Below are positions 35,341 through 43,827 of a DNA stretch of 64,000 nucleotides, piece by piece. The DNA comes from 43-108 sp001915545 (GTDB lineage Bacteria > Bacteroidota > Bacteroidia > Bacteroidales > Bacteroidaceae). Each line of letters begins with the position of its first letter. Within the stretch, counting starts at the first letter, position 1. A program made the position numbers and the translations under genes. The stretch spans positions 1 to 64,000 of the forward strand of contig CABUGV010000019.1 of NCBI GenBank assembly GCA_902491215.1, given 5' to 3'. Below the pieces are notes generated by a model. It was not told the origin of the DNA. It was given only the letters and a program-made list of their open reading frames with translations, and ran no database searches.

Positions 35341-35381
35341 ACTTTATGTTTTAAAACATAAAGTGTGTTTTTTACACTTTT
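35341..35381 (-). promoter_or_regulatory. Perfect 24-bp palindrome and overlapping inverted repeat upstream of the ara operon
   Basis: Positions 35341-35364 read ACTTTATGTTTT followed by its exact reverse complement. A second repeat, AAAGTGT/ACACTTT with a 7-base spacer, overlaps it. They lie 80-120 bp upstream of the first ara gene and are a good candidate operator for AraR, by position. Binding is not shown. Confidence 0.5.
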
Positions 35382-35496
35382 ATTTTATAAAAAGGGGGAT
35401 GATTGATATATAAGGATGTGAATCTGAAATGATTCAGCTTAATGATATGAAGAAAAACTGAATAAATTAGACAGTTTTGTGTGCGGACTTTGGATA

Positions 35497-35531
35497 TGAA
35501 AAAAGGTTGTCCCTGCATGAGAGACAACCTT
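35497..35531 (-). terminator. Terminator of the galactose operon
   Basis: AAGGTTGTC (35503-35511) pairs with GACAACCTT (35523-35531). The minus strand then runs into six Ts, just after the galK stop. Confidence 0.8.
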
Positions 35532-35560
35532 GATATTGTTTACTGTGATTTTTCTGTTGA

Positions 35561-36721
35561 TTACAGCAGTTTACGAGCTCCATCGCTGATGACAACATCG
35601 ATAACGATAGGCTCTTTTCCGTACTTTTCTTTGTACTTAGTCTTCGCAGTCTTAATGAAGTTGTCATAGAGTTCGTCTTCAACGAGGTTGATTGTACATC
35701 CTCCGAAGCCACCACCCATGATACGTGAACCAGTTACGTGGCACTCGCGTGCGATGTCGTTGAGGAAGTCGAGCTCTTCGCAGCTTACTTCATATTCCTT
35801 GCTGAGACCGTTGTGTGTTTCGTACATCTTCTGACCTACTGTTTCGTAGTCTCCCTTTTCGAGAGCGTCGCACACAGCCATTACTCTGTCCTTTTCACCG
35901 AGAACGTATGTAGCGCGCAATGCATCTTCTTCACTTACTTCGCCTCTTACTTCATCGAGCATTTCCCATGTGCAGTCACGCAGTGTTTCAACTCCTGGAT
36001 GCTTCTTTGCAATAGCCTGTGCAACATTCTCGCAGCTTCTACGTCTGTCGTTGTAAGCTGAAGAAGCAAGGTTGTGTTTTACACATGAGTTGAGAAGTAC
36101 GAGCTTGTATCCTTTTGGATTCCAAGGGAAGTATTCGAATTCTCCGCTGCGGCAGTCAAGACGCATGAGGCTTCCAGCCTTACCGTGAACAGATGCAAAC
36201 TGGTCCATGATACCGCAGTTGCAACCTACATAGTTGTGCTCTGTTGCCTGACCAACCTTTGCAAGTGTCATCTTGTCAATCTTGTTGCCTCCGAACAAGT
36301 CGTTGATAGCGTATGCGAAGCAACTTTCGAGGGCTGCAGAAGAAGACATACCTGCACCGAGAGGTACATCGCCTGCAAATGCGCAGTTGAAACCTTCTAC
36401 TGGAACACCAAGTTTCATCATTTCGCGTGCTACACCGAATACGTAACGGAAGTGGCTTGCGCGTGGTCCGTCTTCATCGTCAATGCTGAATTCATCGTAG
36501 TCCTTCAGGTCTATAGAATATGCGCGTATTTTGCGTGTTCCGTTAGGCTTGATTTCTGCAATGATACCATACTGTACTGCACCTGGGAAAACGAAACCTC
36601 CATTATAGTCTGTGTGCTCACCAATAAGGTTGATACGGCCTGGAGCAGCGTATACTGATCCCGTAGTTCCATCGAAATGTTCAATGAAACGACTTCTGAC
36701 ATCATCTATTGTTAATTTCAT
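35561..36721 (-). CDS. galK: Galactokinase
   Basis: This 386-residue GHMP kinase phosphorylates galactose at C1 with ATP. Signatures are PGRINLIGEHTDYNGG near residue 28, the ATP-binding VPLGAGMSSSAALE near 120, and the C-terminal GSRIMGGGFGGCTINLV. It is the last gene of galM-transporter-galK and is followed by a strong terminator. Confidence 0.96.
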   Translation of the reverse strand: MKLTIDDVRSRFIEHFDGTTGSVYAAPGRINLIGEHTDYNGGFVFPGAVQYGIIAEIKPNGTRKIRAYSIDLKDYDEFSIDDEDGPRASHFRYVFGVAREMMKLGVPVEGFNCAFAGDVPLGAGMSSSAALESCFAYAINDLFGGNKIDKMTLAKVGQATEHNYVGCNCGIMDQFASVHGKAGSLMRLDCRSGEFEYFPWNPKGYKLVLLNSCVKHNLASSAYNDRRRSCENVAQAIAKKHPGVETLRDCTWEMLDEVRGEVSEEDALRATYVLGEKDRVMAVCDALEKGDYETVGQKMYETHNGLSKEYEVSCEELDFLNDIARECHVTGSRIMGGGFGGCTINLVEDELYDNFIKTAKTKYKEKYGKEPIVIDVVISDGARKLL

Positions 36722-36760
36722 AATCTGATAAATTTTATAAGGTTAATAACTTATATGTTT

Positions 36761-37996
36761 TTATTTTATTCCAACTTTTGATCCCTTCCAGCAGAACCAC
36801 ATAACGTAGATGTAGTATATGAACATCATACCGATTGCTGCGCCGACTCCGTATGCTGGATTGTCAACAACGAGACCCATCATAGGAGTAAGAGTTGCTG
36901 CACCGATAACACCCATGTTGATGATACCACTTGCTGCCTTTGTGTGAGGACCGAGCTTCTGAAGACCAAGATTGAAAATCAATGGCCACATTACTGAGTG
37001 GAACAGACCGGCAGCGAGCATAGCGTATACTCCAGCCATTCCTGTGAGTACGAATGAAAGACCTACGCAGATTGCACCGCAGATAAGGCATACTGAAAGA
37101 AGTGTGCGTGGCTTGAATTTGCTGAGAACGCCTGCACCGATGAAACGTCCGACCATCATGCCTCCCCAATAGTATGGAAGGAACTGTGTTGCATTTCCTG
37201 GAAGGTCTGGGTTTGCCTTGAAATATGCTGGAAGCATAGAAGGTATACCGATTTCAAGTCCCATGTACATGAAGATTGCCAATGCTCCGAACCAAACGTG
37301 AGGGTATTTGAACACGCTGCTCTTGTACTGTACCTTTTCACCGCTGCTTGCTTCAGCCTGCTCACCTTCGTTGATGTTAGGTAGCTTAAGGAAGCAAAGG
37401 ATGATACAGAGGAGGAATGTGAAGAGACCAAGACCGAGGAAAGGACCTGTTACATCACTTCCGCTGAGCATATCTTCTGATTTGCCTCCGATGATGAAGT
37501 ATGTGATGAAGATTGGTGCAACTGTTGTAGCAACAGAGTTGAGTGCCTGGCTCAATGTCATACGGAATGCGCCTTTTTCAGGTGCTCCAAGTACCATGAC
37601 ATAAGGATTTGCTACAAGCTGAAGCATTACGATACCAAGTGCAACAAAGCACATGCTTGCAAGGAAGATGTTGTAGATTGTTGCCTGAGATGCATCGAGG
37701 TTTGATGAAATTCCAAAGTAGTTGATGACAAATCCAAGTCCAACAACAGCAAGTCCAAGTACGAGGGTCATCTTGTACCCGATCTTGTTCATCATCAGAC
37801 CGAATGGAATTGAAAGTACATAAGCTCCGTAGAAAGCCGTGTTTACCAACTGTCCCTGTGCATCTGTCAAGTCGAATGTCTTCTTGCAGAATTCAATCAT
37901 AGAGTTGTTCATTGTTGTTACGAATCCGATAAGGAAGCATACAATGATGACAACTGTTAGTGCGAACGTGTAGTTCGGTGTTTGTTTTTGACTCAT
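36761..37996 (-). CDS. Glucose/galactose MFS transporter, FucP/GluP family
   Basis: The 411-residue protein has 12 predicted membrane helices, with family features GFVTTMNNSMIEFCKK, QLVNTAFYGAYVLSIPFGLMM, NPYVMVLGAPE and PYYWGGMMVGRFIGAG. These proteins import hexoses (or fucose) by proton or sodium symport. The location between galM and galK suggests galactose as substrate. Confidence 0.9.
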   Translation of the reverse strand: MSQKQTPNYTFALTVVIIVCFLIGFVTTMNNSMIEFCKKTFDLTDAQGQLVNTAFYGAYVLSIPFGLMMNKIGYKMTLVLGLAVVGLGFVINYFGISSNLDASQATIYNIFLASMCFVALGIVMLQLVANPYVMVLGAPEKGAFRMTLSQALNSVATTVAPIFITYFIIGGKSEDMLSGSDVTGPFLGLGLFTFLLCIILCFLKLPNINEGEQAEASSGEKVQYKSSVFKYPHVWFGALAIFMYMGLEIGIPSMLPAYFKANPDLPGNATQFLPYYWGGMMVGRFIGAGVLSKFKPRTLLSVCLICGAICVGLSFVLTGMAGVYAMLAAGLFHSVMWPLIFNLGLQKLGPHTKAASGIINMGVIGAATLTPMMGLVVDNPAYGVGAAIGMMFIYYIYVMWFCWKGSKVGIK

Positions 37997-38020
37997 TTTT
38001 AATTTATTTTTTAGGTTTTG

Positions 38021-39109
38021 TTATTTTTCCACACCAAATTTATAGATTGTCCTTTGTGTGTATGTTTCTCCTGGATTAAGAACTACAGATGGGAAGTGCT
38101 GGCGATTTGGAGAGTCTGGGAAGTGCTGAGCTTCGAAACATATAGCACTTCTTCTAGGGAATGTTGCTCCAAACTGACCAGGGTAGCCTGTTGCCCAGTT
38201 GTCTGTATATACCTGAACTCCTGGTTCTGTTGTATATACTTCCATGTTTCTTCCTGATTTAGGTTCTATGATTTTTGCGGCAAAACTTAATTCACCCACT
38301 TCTTTCTTGTTCAATACGAAACAATGGTCGTAGCCTGCGCCATTTTTAATCTGTACATCATCGGCGTCAATGTCTTTTCCTACTGGTTTTGCCTGTGTGA
38401 AATCGAATGGTGTTCCTTTTACAGAATCGATTGTGCCCAATGGAATAGATGTATCATCGATTGGAATGTAGAAGTCTGCATTTATCTGACAGATCAAATC
38501 GTCAATTGTAGGAGTTGGGTCTGCAATTCCTGCCAAAGAGAAGAATCCATGATTTGTCAGGTTGACAATTGTCTTCTTGTCTGTTTTTCCTATATAGTCT
38601 ATTATAAGTTCATTTTCATCTGAGAAGGTGTAATTGACAGTAATGTCAAGATTTCCAGGGAAACCTTCTTCCATGTCGGCAGAAAGATAGTGGAGCTTAA
38701 GAGTTTGTTCATTTACCATTTCTGCATCCCATACTCTTGCGTGGAAACCTGTAGGTCCACCGTGCAATGCGTTTGGTCCGTTGTTGATTGCAAGGTTATA
38801 TTCTTTGCCGTCGAGGGTGAATTTACCTTTGCAGATTCTGTTTCCGTATCTTCCTATGAGAGTACTGAGAAATGGTTCTGGACTATTGATTACATCATCG
38901 ATATTGTCGTGGCCTTGTATTACGTTGGCGTAGTTGCCGTCCCTGTCAGGAACCATGATGGCAACTATAGCACCTCCATAGTTGGTAATATCGACTTCAC
39001 ATCCTTTTTTATTCTTCAAAACATAAAGATTTGTCTTCTTTCCGTTTATGTCTTTCTGGAAGTTTTCAGATTTAAGGCCAGAAAGATTTTTATTGAGGTT
39101 TGTCTCCAT
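38021..39109 (-). CDS. galM: Aldose 1-epimerase (galactose mutarotase)
   Basis: The ATG at 39109 (METNLNKNLSG) is preferred over an upstream start. At 362 residues without a signal peptide it should be cytosolic. It has the GalM motifs NYGGAIVAIMVPDRDG, GRYGNRICKG, NALHGGPTGFHARVW, NLTNHGFFSLAG and ICFEAQHFPDSPN with the catalytic glutamate. It converts beta- to alpha-galactose for GalK. It heads the gal operon, 25 bp before the transporter. Confidence 0.94.
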   Translation of the reverse strand: METNLNKNLSGLKSENFQKDINGKKTNLYVLKNKKGCEVDITNYGGAIVAIMVPDRDGNYANVIQGHDNIDDVINSPEPFLSTLIGRYGNRICKGKFTLDGKEYNLAINNGPNALHGGPTGFHARVWDAEMVNEQTLKLHYLSADMEEGFPGNLDITVNYTFSDENELIIDYIGKTDKKTIVNLTNHGFFSLAGIADPTPTIDDLICQINADFYIPIDDTSIPLGTIDSVKGTPFDFTQAKPVGKDIDADDVQIKNGAGYDHCFVLNKKEVGELSFAAKIIEPKSGRNMEVYTTEPGVQVYTDNWATGYPGQFGATFPRRSAICFEAQHFPDSPNRQHFPSVVLNPGETYTQRTIYKFGVEK

Positions 39110-39204
39110 AGTTTTATTATGTATGATTTGTTGATTTAACAATTTAGTAATGCAAATAAAGTCAAAATTTTTTCTTTACCGAATAAAAAGGCGAGAAAAT
39201 TGTG

Positions 39205-40521
39205 CTATAATTTATTAATTTGTTTCATATCGTCAAGATATGTTAGTAAATCGGCAACAATGAAGCTGCTTCCTCCTATGAAAATGAAATCTTCCGCTTC
39301 AGAATCGCGCGTTGCATCGGTGTAGGCTTCTTTTACGTTAGCGTAAGTTTTTCCATTTAAACCGAATGCTTTTGCTTTTTCTGTCAATGCTTGTTCGTCG
39401 AGTGCTCTTTTTACGCTTGCTTTGCAGAAGTAATAAATTGCATCTTTTGGTAACATCGACAAGACTCCATTTATATCTTTATCGTTTACCATACCGAATA
39501 TGATACGAGTGCACTTATGGGTGCGCATTTTTGATTCTATCTGCTTAGCAAGATACTCGAATCCACCAATATTGTGGCCAGTGTCACAAATTGTAAGAGG
39601 TTTGTTATTAATGATTTGCCATCGTCCTCTTAAACCTGTACTTTCGCATACATGGCAGAAGCCATTCTTTATATTTTCAGTTGTAATATTTAGCCCTTTG
39701 TGTACAAGTATGCTTATGGCATTAAGTATCGTATTTGTATTTTTTTCTTGATATATGCCTCCAAGTTCACCGTGAATATTGCCGTAACTTTTGGTTTTAT
39801 AGTCAATTCCAGATATGTCGTTGAGTTCTGAGAAGATAACTTCTTTGTTGTCTTCTGCAAATGTTATAGGAGCATTTTTGATAGATGCAGTTTCTTCAAA
39901 TACTTTTCGTGTTTCTGTTGTCGTTTCACCTATAACAACAGGCACATTGTTTTTTATAATACCAGCTTTTTCAGTTGCAATTTTTTCTAATGTATTTCCT
40001 AGAAATTGTGTGTGGTCAAAGCTGATATTTGTGATTATACTTATTTCAGGATTTATGATATTAGTGCAGTCCAGTCTGCCACCTAAACCAACTTCTATAA
40101 CAGCTATGTCAACTTTTTCTTCCATGAAGTACTTGAATGCTAGGGCTGTAGTAATTTCAAAGAATGATGGATGTATTTCTTCAAACAAGTTTTTGTTTTC
40201 TTCTACAAAATTTATTACAGCCTGTTCTGTGATCATTTTTCCGTTGACCCTTATTCTTTCTCTGAAATCTACCAGATGTGGAGATGTGTAGAGGCCGACT
40301 TTATATCCTGCGTCCTGCAGTATTGACGCCAAGGTGTGCGAACAGGAACCTTTACCGTTTGTTCCTGCGACATGTATAGTTTTGTAATGCTTATGAGGAC
40401 TTTGAAAATGAGCGTCGAGAGTTAATGTGTTCTGAAGGCCTTCCTTGTATGCATCTTTTCCTACATTTTGAAATAGAGGAGTGGAGTTGAACAAGTAATC
40501 TGTTGTTTCTTTGTATGTCAT
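39205..40521 (-). CDS. folC: Folylpolyglutamate synthase / dihydrofolate synthase
   Basis: This 438-residue Mur-ligase-like enzyme adds glutamate to dihydropteroate and folates. The P-loop is IHVAGTNGKGSCSHTLASIL near residue 50, followed by the family segments YTSPHLVDFRERIRVNG and EVGLGGRLDCTNI, SFDHTQFLGNTLEKIATEKAG, and CDTGHNIGGFEYL in the C-terminal domain. It is a lone gene downstream of dnaJ. Confidence 0.95.
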   Translation of the reverse strand: MTYKETTDYLFNSTPLFQNVGKDAYKEGLQNTLTLDAHFQSPHKHYKTIHVAGTNGKGSCSHTLASILQDAGYKVGLYTSPHLVDFRERIRVNGKMITEQAVINFVEENKNLFEEIHPSFFEITTALAFKYFMEEKVDIAVIEVGLGGRLDCTNIINPEISIITNISFDHTQFLGNTLEKIATEKAGIIKNNVPVVIGETTTETRKVFEETASIKNAPITFAEDNKEVIFSELNDISGIDYKTKSYGNIHGELGGIYQEKNTNTILNAISILVHKGLNITTENIKNGFCHVCESTGLRGRWQIINNKPLTICDTGHNIGGFEYLAKQIESKMRTHKCTRIIFGMVNDKDINGVLSMLPKDAIYYFCKASVKRALDEQALTEKAKAFGLNGKTYANVKEAYTDATRDSEAEDFIFIGGSSFIVADLLTYLDDMKQINKL

Positions 40522-40545
40522 GGATTATGTTTTAAGTTGGTATTA

Positions 40546-40588
40546 AAAAATTACATGGAAATCCTGTTTTATACGGGATTTCCATGTA
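40546..40588 (-). terminator. Terminator after dnaJ
   Basis: TACATGGAAATCC (40552-40564) pairs with GGATTTCCATGTA (40576-40588) in a 13-bp stem. On the minus strand it is followed by a T-rich tail. Confidence 0.8.
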
Positions 40589-40607
40589 CATTATCTTTAG
40601 TATGTGG

Positions 40608-41765
40608 TTATTCGAAATATGCTCTGAATTTCTTGAAGATTTTAGAAGCGATGTTGTCTGATGGAGCAAAATTGTCGCTGTTTCCCATTTTCTTCATTGC
40701 TTCTTTTTCTTCTTTGCTGAGCGTTTCTGGTATGTATACGCTGATGTTGATGACTTCGTCACCTTTCTGTCCTCTGCTGTAGCCTTGAACTTCTGGTATA
40801 CCTTTGCCCTTTAATCTCAATACTGTACCCGGTTGTGTTCCAGGTTCAATGTTGATTTTGGCTTTACCGTCTACAGTTGGAACTTCAACAGAGCCACCCA
40901 ATGTTGCCATTGGAACGGACAACAGAAGGTTGTATATTAAGTCATTTCCGTCTCTGATAAGTTTGTCGTCTGGCTTTTCTTTGATTACAATCTGAAGGTC
41001 GCCATTGATGCCGTTGTGTCTGCCTGCACCGCCTTTGCCTTCAAGTGTAAGAATCATGCCTTCAGCAACACCTGCAGGGATATTGACTTCGACAATACTT
41101 TCACCTGGAACGATGCCTTCACCTCCGCATTCGTGGCATTTATTCTTTATTACTTTACCTTCACCGTGGCATTCAGGACATGTTGTCTGACTCTGCATCA
41201 TGCCGAAGATGCTTTGCTGAGTCTTAATTATATATCCGGAGCCGTGGCATGTAGGACATGTTGCTGTTGTTCCATCTTCTGAACCGCTTCCATGACAGTG
41301 TGTACATGTCACGTCTTTCTTGATTTTGAACTTCTTTGTTGTTCCGTTTACAATTTCATTCAGATCAAGTTCTACCTTGAGTCTTTGGTCGCGTCCTCTG
41401 TATTTTGGTGTACCGCGTCTTTCGCTTCTTCCGCCAAAACCGCCGAATCCACCACTGAATCCGCCTCCGAAGATGTCGCCGAACATAGAGAATATATCTT
41501 CCATATTCATGCTCTGGCCTCCTCCAAAGCCACCTGCACCATTTACTCCTTCAGGACCGAACTGATCATATCTTTGGCGTTTCTGCGGATCTCTGAGTAC
41601 GTCATAGGCTTCAGCCGCTTCTTTGAACTTTTCCTCAGCATTTTTATCACCTGGATTTCTATCCGGGTGATACTTAATGGCCATTTTTTTATAGGCCTTT
41701 TTTATTTCGTCTTCACTTGCCGACTTATCGACACCAAGCACTTCGTAGTAATCTCGTTTTGCCAT
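40608..41765 (-). CDS. dnaJ: Chaperone DnaJ
   Basis: This 385-residue type I Hsp40 has a J-domain with the HPD motif (IKYHPDRNPGD, residues 33-35), a Gly/Phe-rich linker (GGGFSGGFGGFGG), four CxxCxGxG zinc repeats (CTHCHGSG, CPTCHGSG, CPECHGEG, CHECGGEG), and the C-terminal substrate-binding domains. It stimulates the ATPase of DnaK, which is not in the window. It follows grpE by 20 bp. Confidence 0.98.
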   Translation of the reverse strand: MAKRDYYEVLGVDKSASEDEIKKAYKKMAIKYHPDRNPGDKNAEEKFKEAAEAYDVLRDPQKRQRYDQFGPEGVNGAGGFGGGQSMNMEDIFSMFGDIFGGGFSGGFGGFGGRSERRGTPKYRGRDQRLKVELDLNEIVNGTTKKFKIKKDVTCTHCHGSGSEDGTTATCPTCHGSGYIIKTQQSIFGMMQSQTTCPECHGEGKVIKNKCHECGGEGIVPGESIVEVNIPAGVAEGMILTLEGKGGAGRHNGINGDLQIVIKEKPDDKLIRDGNDLIYNLLLSVPMATLGGSVEVPTVDGKAKINIEPGTQPGTVLRLKGKGIPEVQGYSRGQKGDEVINISVYIPETLSKEEKEAMKKMGNSDNFAPSDNIASKIFKKFRAYFE

Positions 41766-41785
41766 TTTTCAGTTTATAGAAGATA

Positions 41786-42364
41786 TTATTGAGCTACAGC
41801 TACTTTTGCATGTCGTATTACTTTATCGTTGAGCATGTAACCAGGTGTTACACAGTCTATTATTTTGCCTTTCATTTCTTCAGGCTGACCAGGTACCATA
41901 GCAATTGCTTCGTGGAAATCTGTGTCAAAATCTTTGCCTTCAGTTTCTATGCGCGATAAACCTTCTTGTTTGAGAAGTTTCATGAATTTGTCGATAATGA
42001 GCTGTACACCTTCTTTTACGGAAGCCACATCTTCTGTTTTTTCCATATTTTGAATAGCACGTTCCATGTCGTCCAGTATTGGGAGTAGAGTAGTGATAAC
42101 TTTTTCTCCTGAATACTTTATCATGTCGGCTTTTTCTTTCATTACACGTTTGCGGTAATTGTCGAATTCGGCAATCTGTCTGAGGTATTTATCATTGAGC
42201 TCTTCAATCTTCTTCTGAGCTTTTTCCAATTCAGATTCTTCAGATTCTTCGTTTTCGTTGTTCTCTGGATTTGCAGCGTTGGCGTTCTCCTGAGCCTCGA
42301 TATTTTCTGCCGATTTCTTTTCAGTCATTTCATCTTTTTCGATGTTTTTCTCTTCCTTGTTCAT
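41786..42364 (-). CDS. grpE: Nucleotide exchange factor GrpE
   Basis: The 192-residue protein starts with a long, highly charged Glu/Asn-rich segment of ~50 residues, then the long coiled coil (ELNDKYLRQIAEFDNYRKRV) and the compact C-terminal beta domain (GVQLIIDKFMKLLKQEGL; VTPGYMLNDKVIRHAKVAV). It releases ADP from DnaK. It is first in the grpE-dnaJ operon, downstream of an unusual promoter candidate at 42432-42460. Confidence 0.96.
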   Translation of the reverse strand: MNKEEKNIEKDEMTEKKSAENIEAQENANAANPENNENEESEESELEKAQKKIEELNDKYLRQIAEFDNYRKRVMKEKADMIKYSGEKVITTLLPILDDMERAIQNMEKTEDVASVKEGVQLIIDKFMKLLKQEGLSRIETEGKDFDTDFHEAIAMVPGQPEEMKGKIIDCVTPGYMLNDKVIRHAKVAVAQ

Positions 42365-42431
42365 ATTGATGTTTTTTTGTTTCTATTTTATGTATACAAT
42401 TTACACAGCAAATTATGTGCCACATGAGTAT

Positions 42432-42460
42432 ATTATAGTGATTTCATGCCATAATGTCAA
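42432..42460 (-). promoter_or_regulatory. Exact TTGACA-N17-TATAAT promoter-like sequence upstream of grpE
   Basis: On the minus strand TTGACA (42455-42460) and TATAAT (42432-42437) are exactly 17 bases apart, the E. coli sigma-70 consensus, ~70 bp before the grpE start. An 8-bp inverted repeat (CATGCCAT 42445-42452 / ATGGCATG 42475-42482) straddles the -35 element and could be an operator. Bacteroidetes promoters normally have a different consensus. Confidence 0.45.
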
Positions 42461-42494
42461 AATCTGTGTGTATAATGGCATGATTTCAAAGCAT

Positions 42495-42531
42495 AAAAAA
42501 GCTGTTGCCGACAGTATTTATCGGCAACAGC
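42495..42531 (-). terminator. Terminator after lysA
   Basis: GCTGTTGCCGA (42501-42511) pairs with TCGGCAACAGC (42521-42531). Six Ts follow on the minus strand. Confidence 0.85.
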
Positions 42532-42551
42532 CTTGCATATTATGATTTTTA

Positions 42552-43715
42552 TTACAATATTTCGTCGGAAGTGAAACTTTTAGGTAATGCTCGACAGTTG
42601 TATGAAGATGCCATAATTTCTCCGTATGCGCCAGCGCTTCTTATTGCTATCAGATCGCCTCTTTTTGTCTTCTTCAGTACGATATCTTTTGCAAATACAT
42701 CACTCGATTCGCATATTGGGCCTACAACATCATATTTTTCAGTTTCTTCTTCATTGCAGCTGATGTTTTCGATCTCGTGGTGTGCATCGTATAGCGCAGG
42801 TCTGATAAGATCTGTCATACCAGCATCGACAATGGCAAATTTCTTTACTGAACCTTGTTTAACGAAGATAACCTTTGTGATAAGGCTTCCGCACTGTCCT
42901 ACAACAGCTCTTCCGAGTTCAAAATGAAGCTCTTGACCCTTTCTCAGCTTAAGATTCTTGTTGTATGTTGAAAAGTACTTCTGAAAATCAGGTATCGGAT
43001 TCTCATCAGGTGCGTAATAGTCAATACCTAGGCCACCACCGACATTTATGATCTCAGGTACTATGTTCTTTTGTTCCAATTCGTCCTGAATTTCATTGAC
43101 CTTTGCACAAAGGTTCTCGAAGTCTGACATGTCAAGTATTTGACTTCCAATGTGGAAATGCAGTCCGTAGAAGTGCACATTTTTCAAGTTTTTTACCATT
43201 TCGATTACATGCTCCATATCTTCAAGAGCTATGCCGAATTTATTCTCTGCAAGACCTGTTGTGATATTTGCATGTGTATGTGCACCTACGTTTGGATTAA
43301 TTCTAAGGCAGACATTTGCAACTTTATTCTTTCTTTCTGCTATTTCATTTATTACTTCAAGTTCCGGAATACTTTCTACATTGAAGCATAGAATATCGTT
43401 GTCGATTCCTAATTCAATTTCCCAATCGTCTTTTCCTACTCCGGCAAAAACTATATCCTTTCCGCAGAATCCTGCTTCAAGAACAGCGTTAATTTCACCT
43501 CCACTGACACAATCGATTCCTATGCCGGCATTCTTTATTATTTTGAGAACTTTCTGGTTGGCATTCGCTTTTACTGCATAGTGCACTTTGAAATTCTCAT
43601 ATTTTTCTGTTTCATTATTTATCACCTTAAGCGTTTCACGCAAAAGATCAGCATCGTAATAATAGAAAGGTGTTCTTATACCTTTAAATTTTTCTATAGG
43701 AAAAGTCTTGTACAT
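42552..43715 (-). CDS. lysA: Diaminopimelate decarboxylase
   Basis: This 387-residue alanine-racemase-fold PLP enzyme makes L-lysine from meso-diaminopimelate. The PLP lysine is Lys49 (VHYAVKANANQKV). Further motifs are GIDCVSGGEI, HFHIGSQI, INVGGGLGIDY and the substrate-binding GPICESSDVFAKD with its cysteine and glutamate. It lies downstream of lysC in the same orientation, across a hairpin, so both belong to lysine synthesis. Confidence 0.95.
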   Translation of the reverse strand: MYKTFPIEKFKGIRTPFYYYDADLLRETLKVINNETEKYENFKVHYAVKANANQKVLKIIKNAGIGIDCVSGGEINAVLEAGFCGKDIVFAGVGKDDWEIELGIDNDILCFNVESIPELEVINEIAERKNKVANVCLRINPNVGAHTHANITTGLAENKFGIALEDMEHVIEMVKNLKNVHFYGLHFHIGSQILDMSDFENLCAKVNEIQDELEQKNIVPEIINVGGGLGIDYYAPDENPIPDFQKYFSTYNKNLKLRKGQELHFELGRAVVGQCGSLITKVIFVKQGSVKKFAIVDAGMTDLIRPALYDAHHEIENISCNEEETEKYDVVGPICESSDVFAKDIVLKKTKRGDLIAIRSAGAYGEIMASSYNCRALPKSFTSDEIL

Positions 43716-43772
43716 ATAATTTCTGTATTATGTGTTGTGTCTGTTATTTATCAATCGTAAGCATATCAATTT

Positions 43773-43815
43773 TAGGGCAGATGATTTCATGCTGTTTTTT
43801 GAATCATCTGCCCTA
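43773..43815 (-). terminator. Hairpin after lysC
   Basis: TAGGGCAGATGATT (43773-43786) pairs with AATCATCTGCCCTA (43802-43815), a 14-bp stem between lysC and lysA. The T run after it is short, so it may only partly terminate. Confidence 0.65.
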
Positions 43816-43827
43816 ATTACAGTTTTA

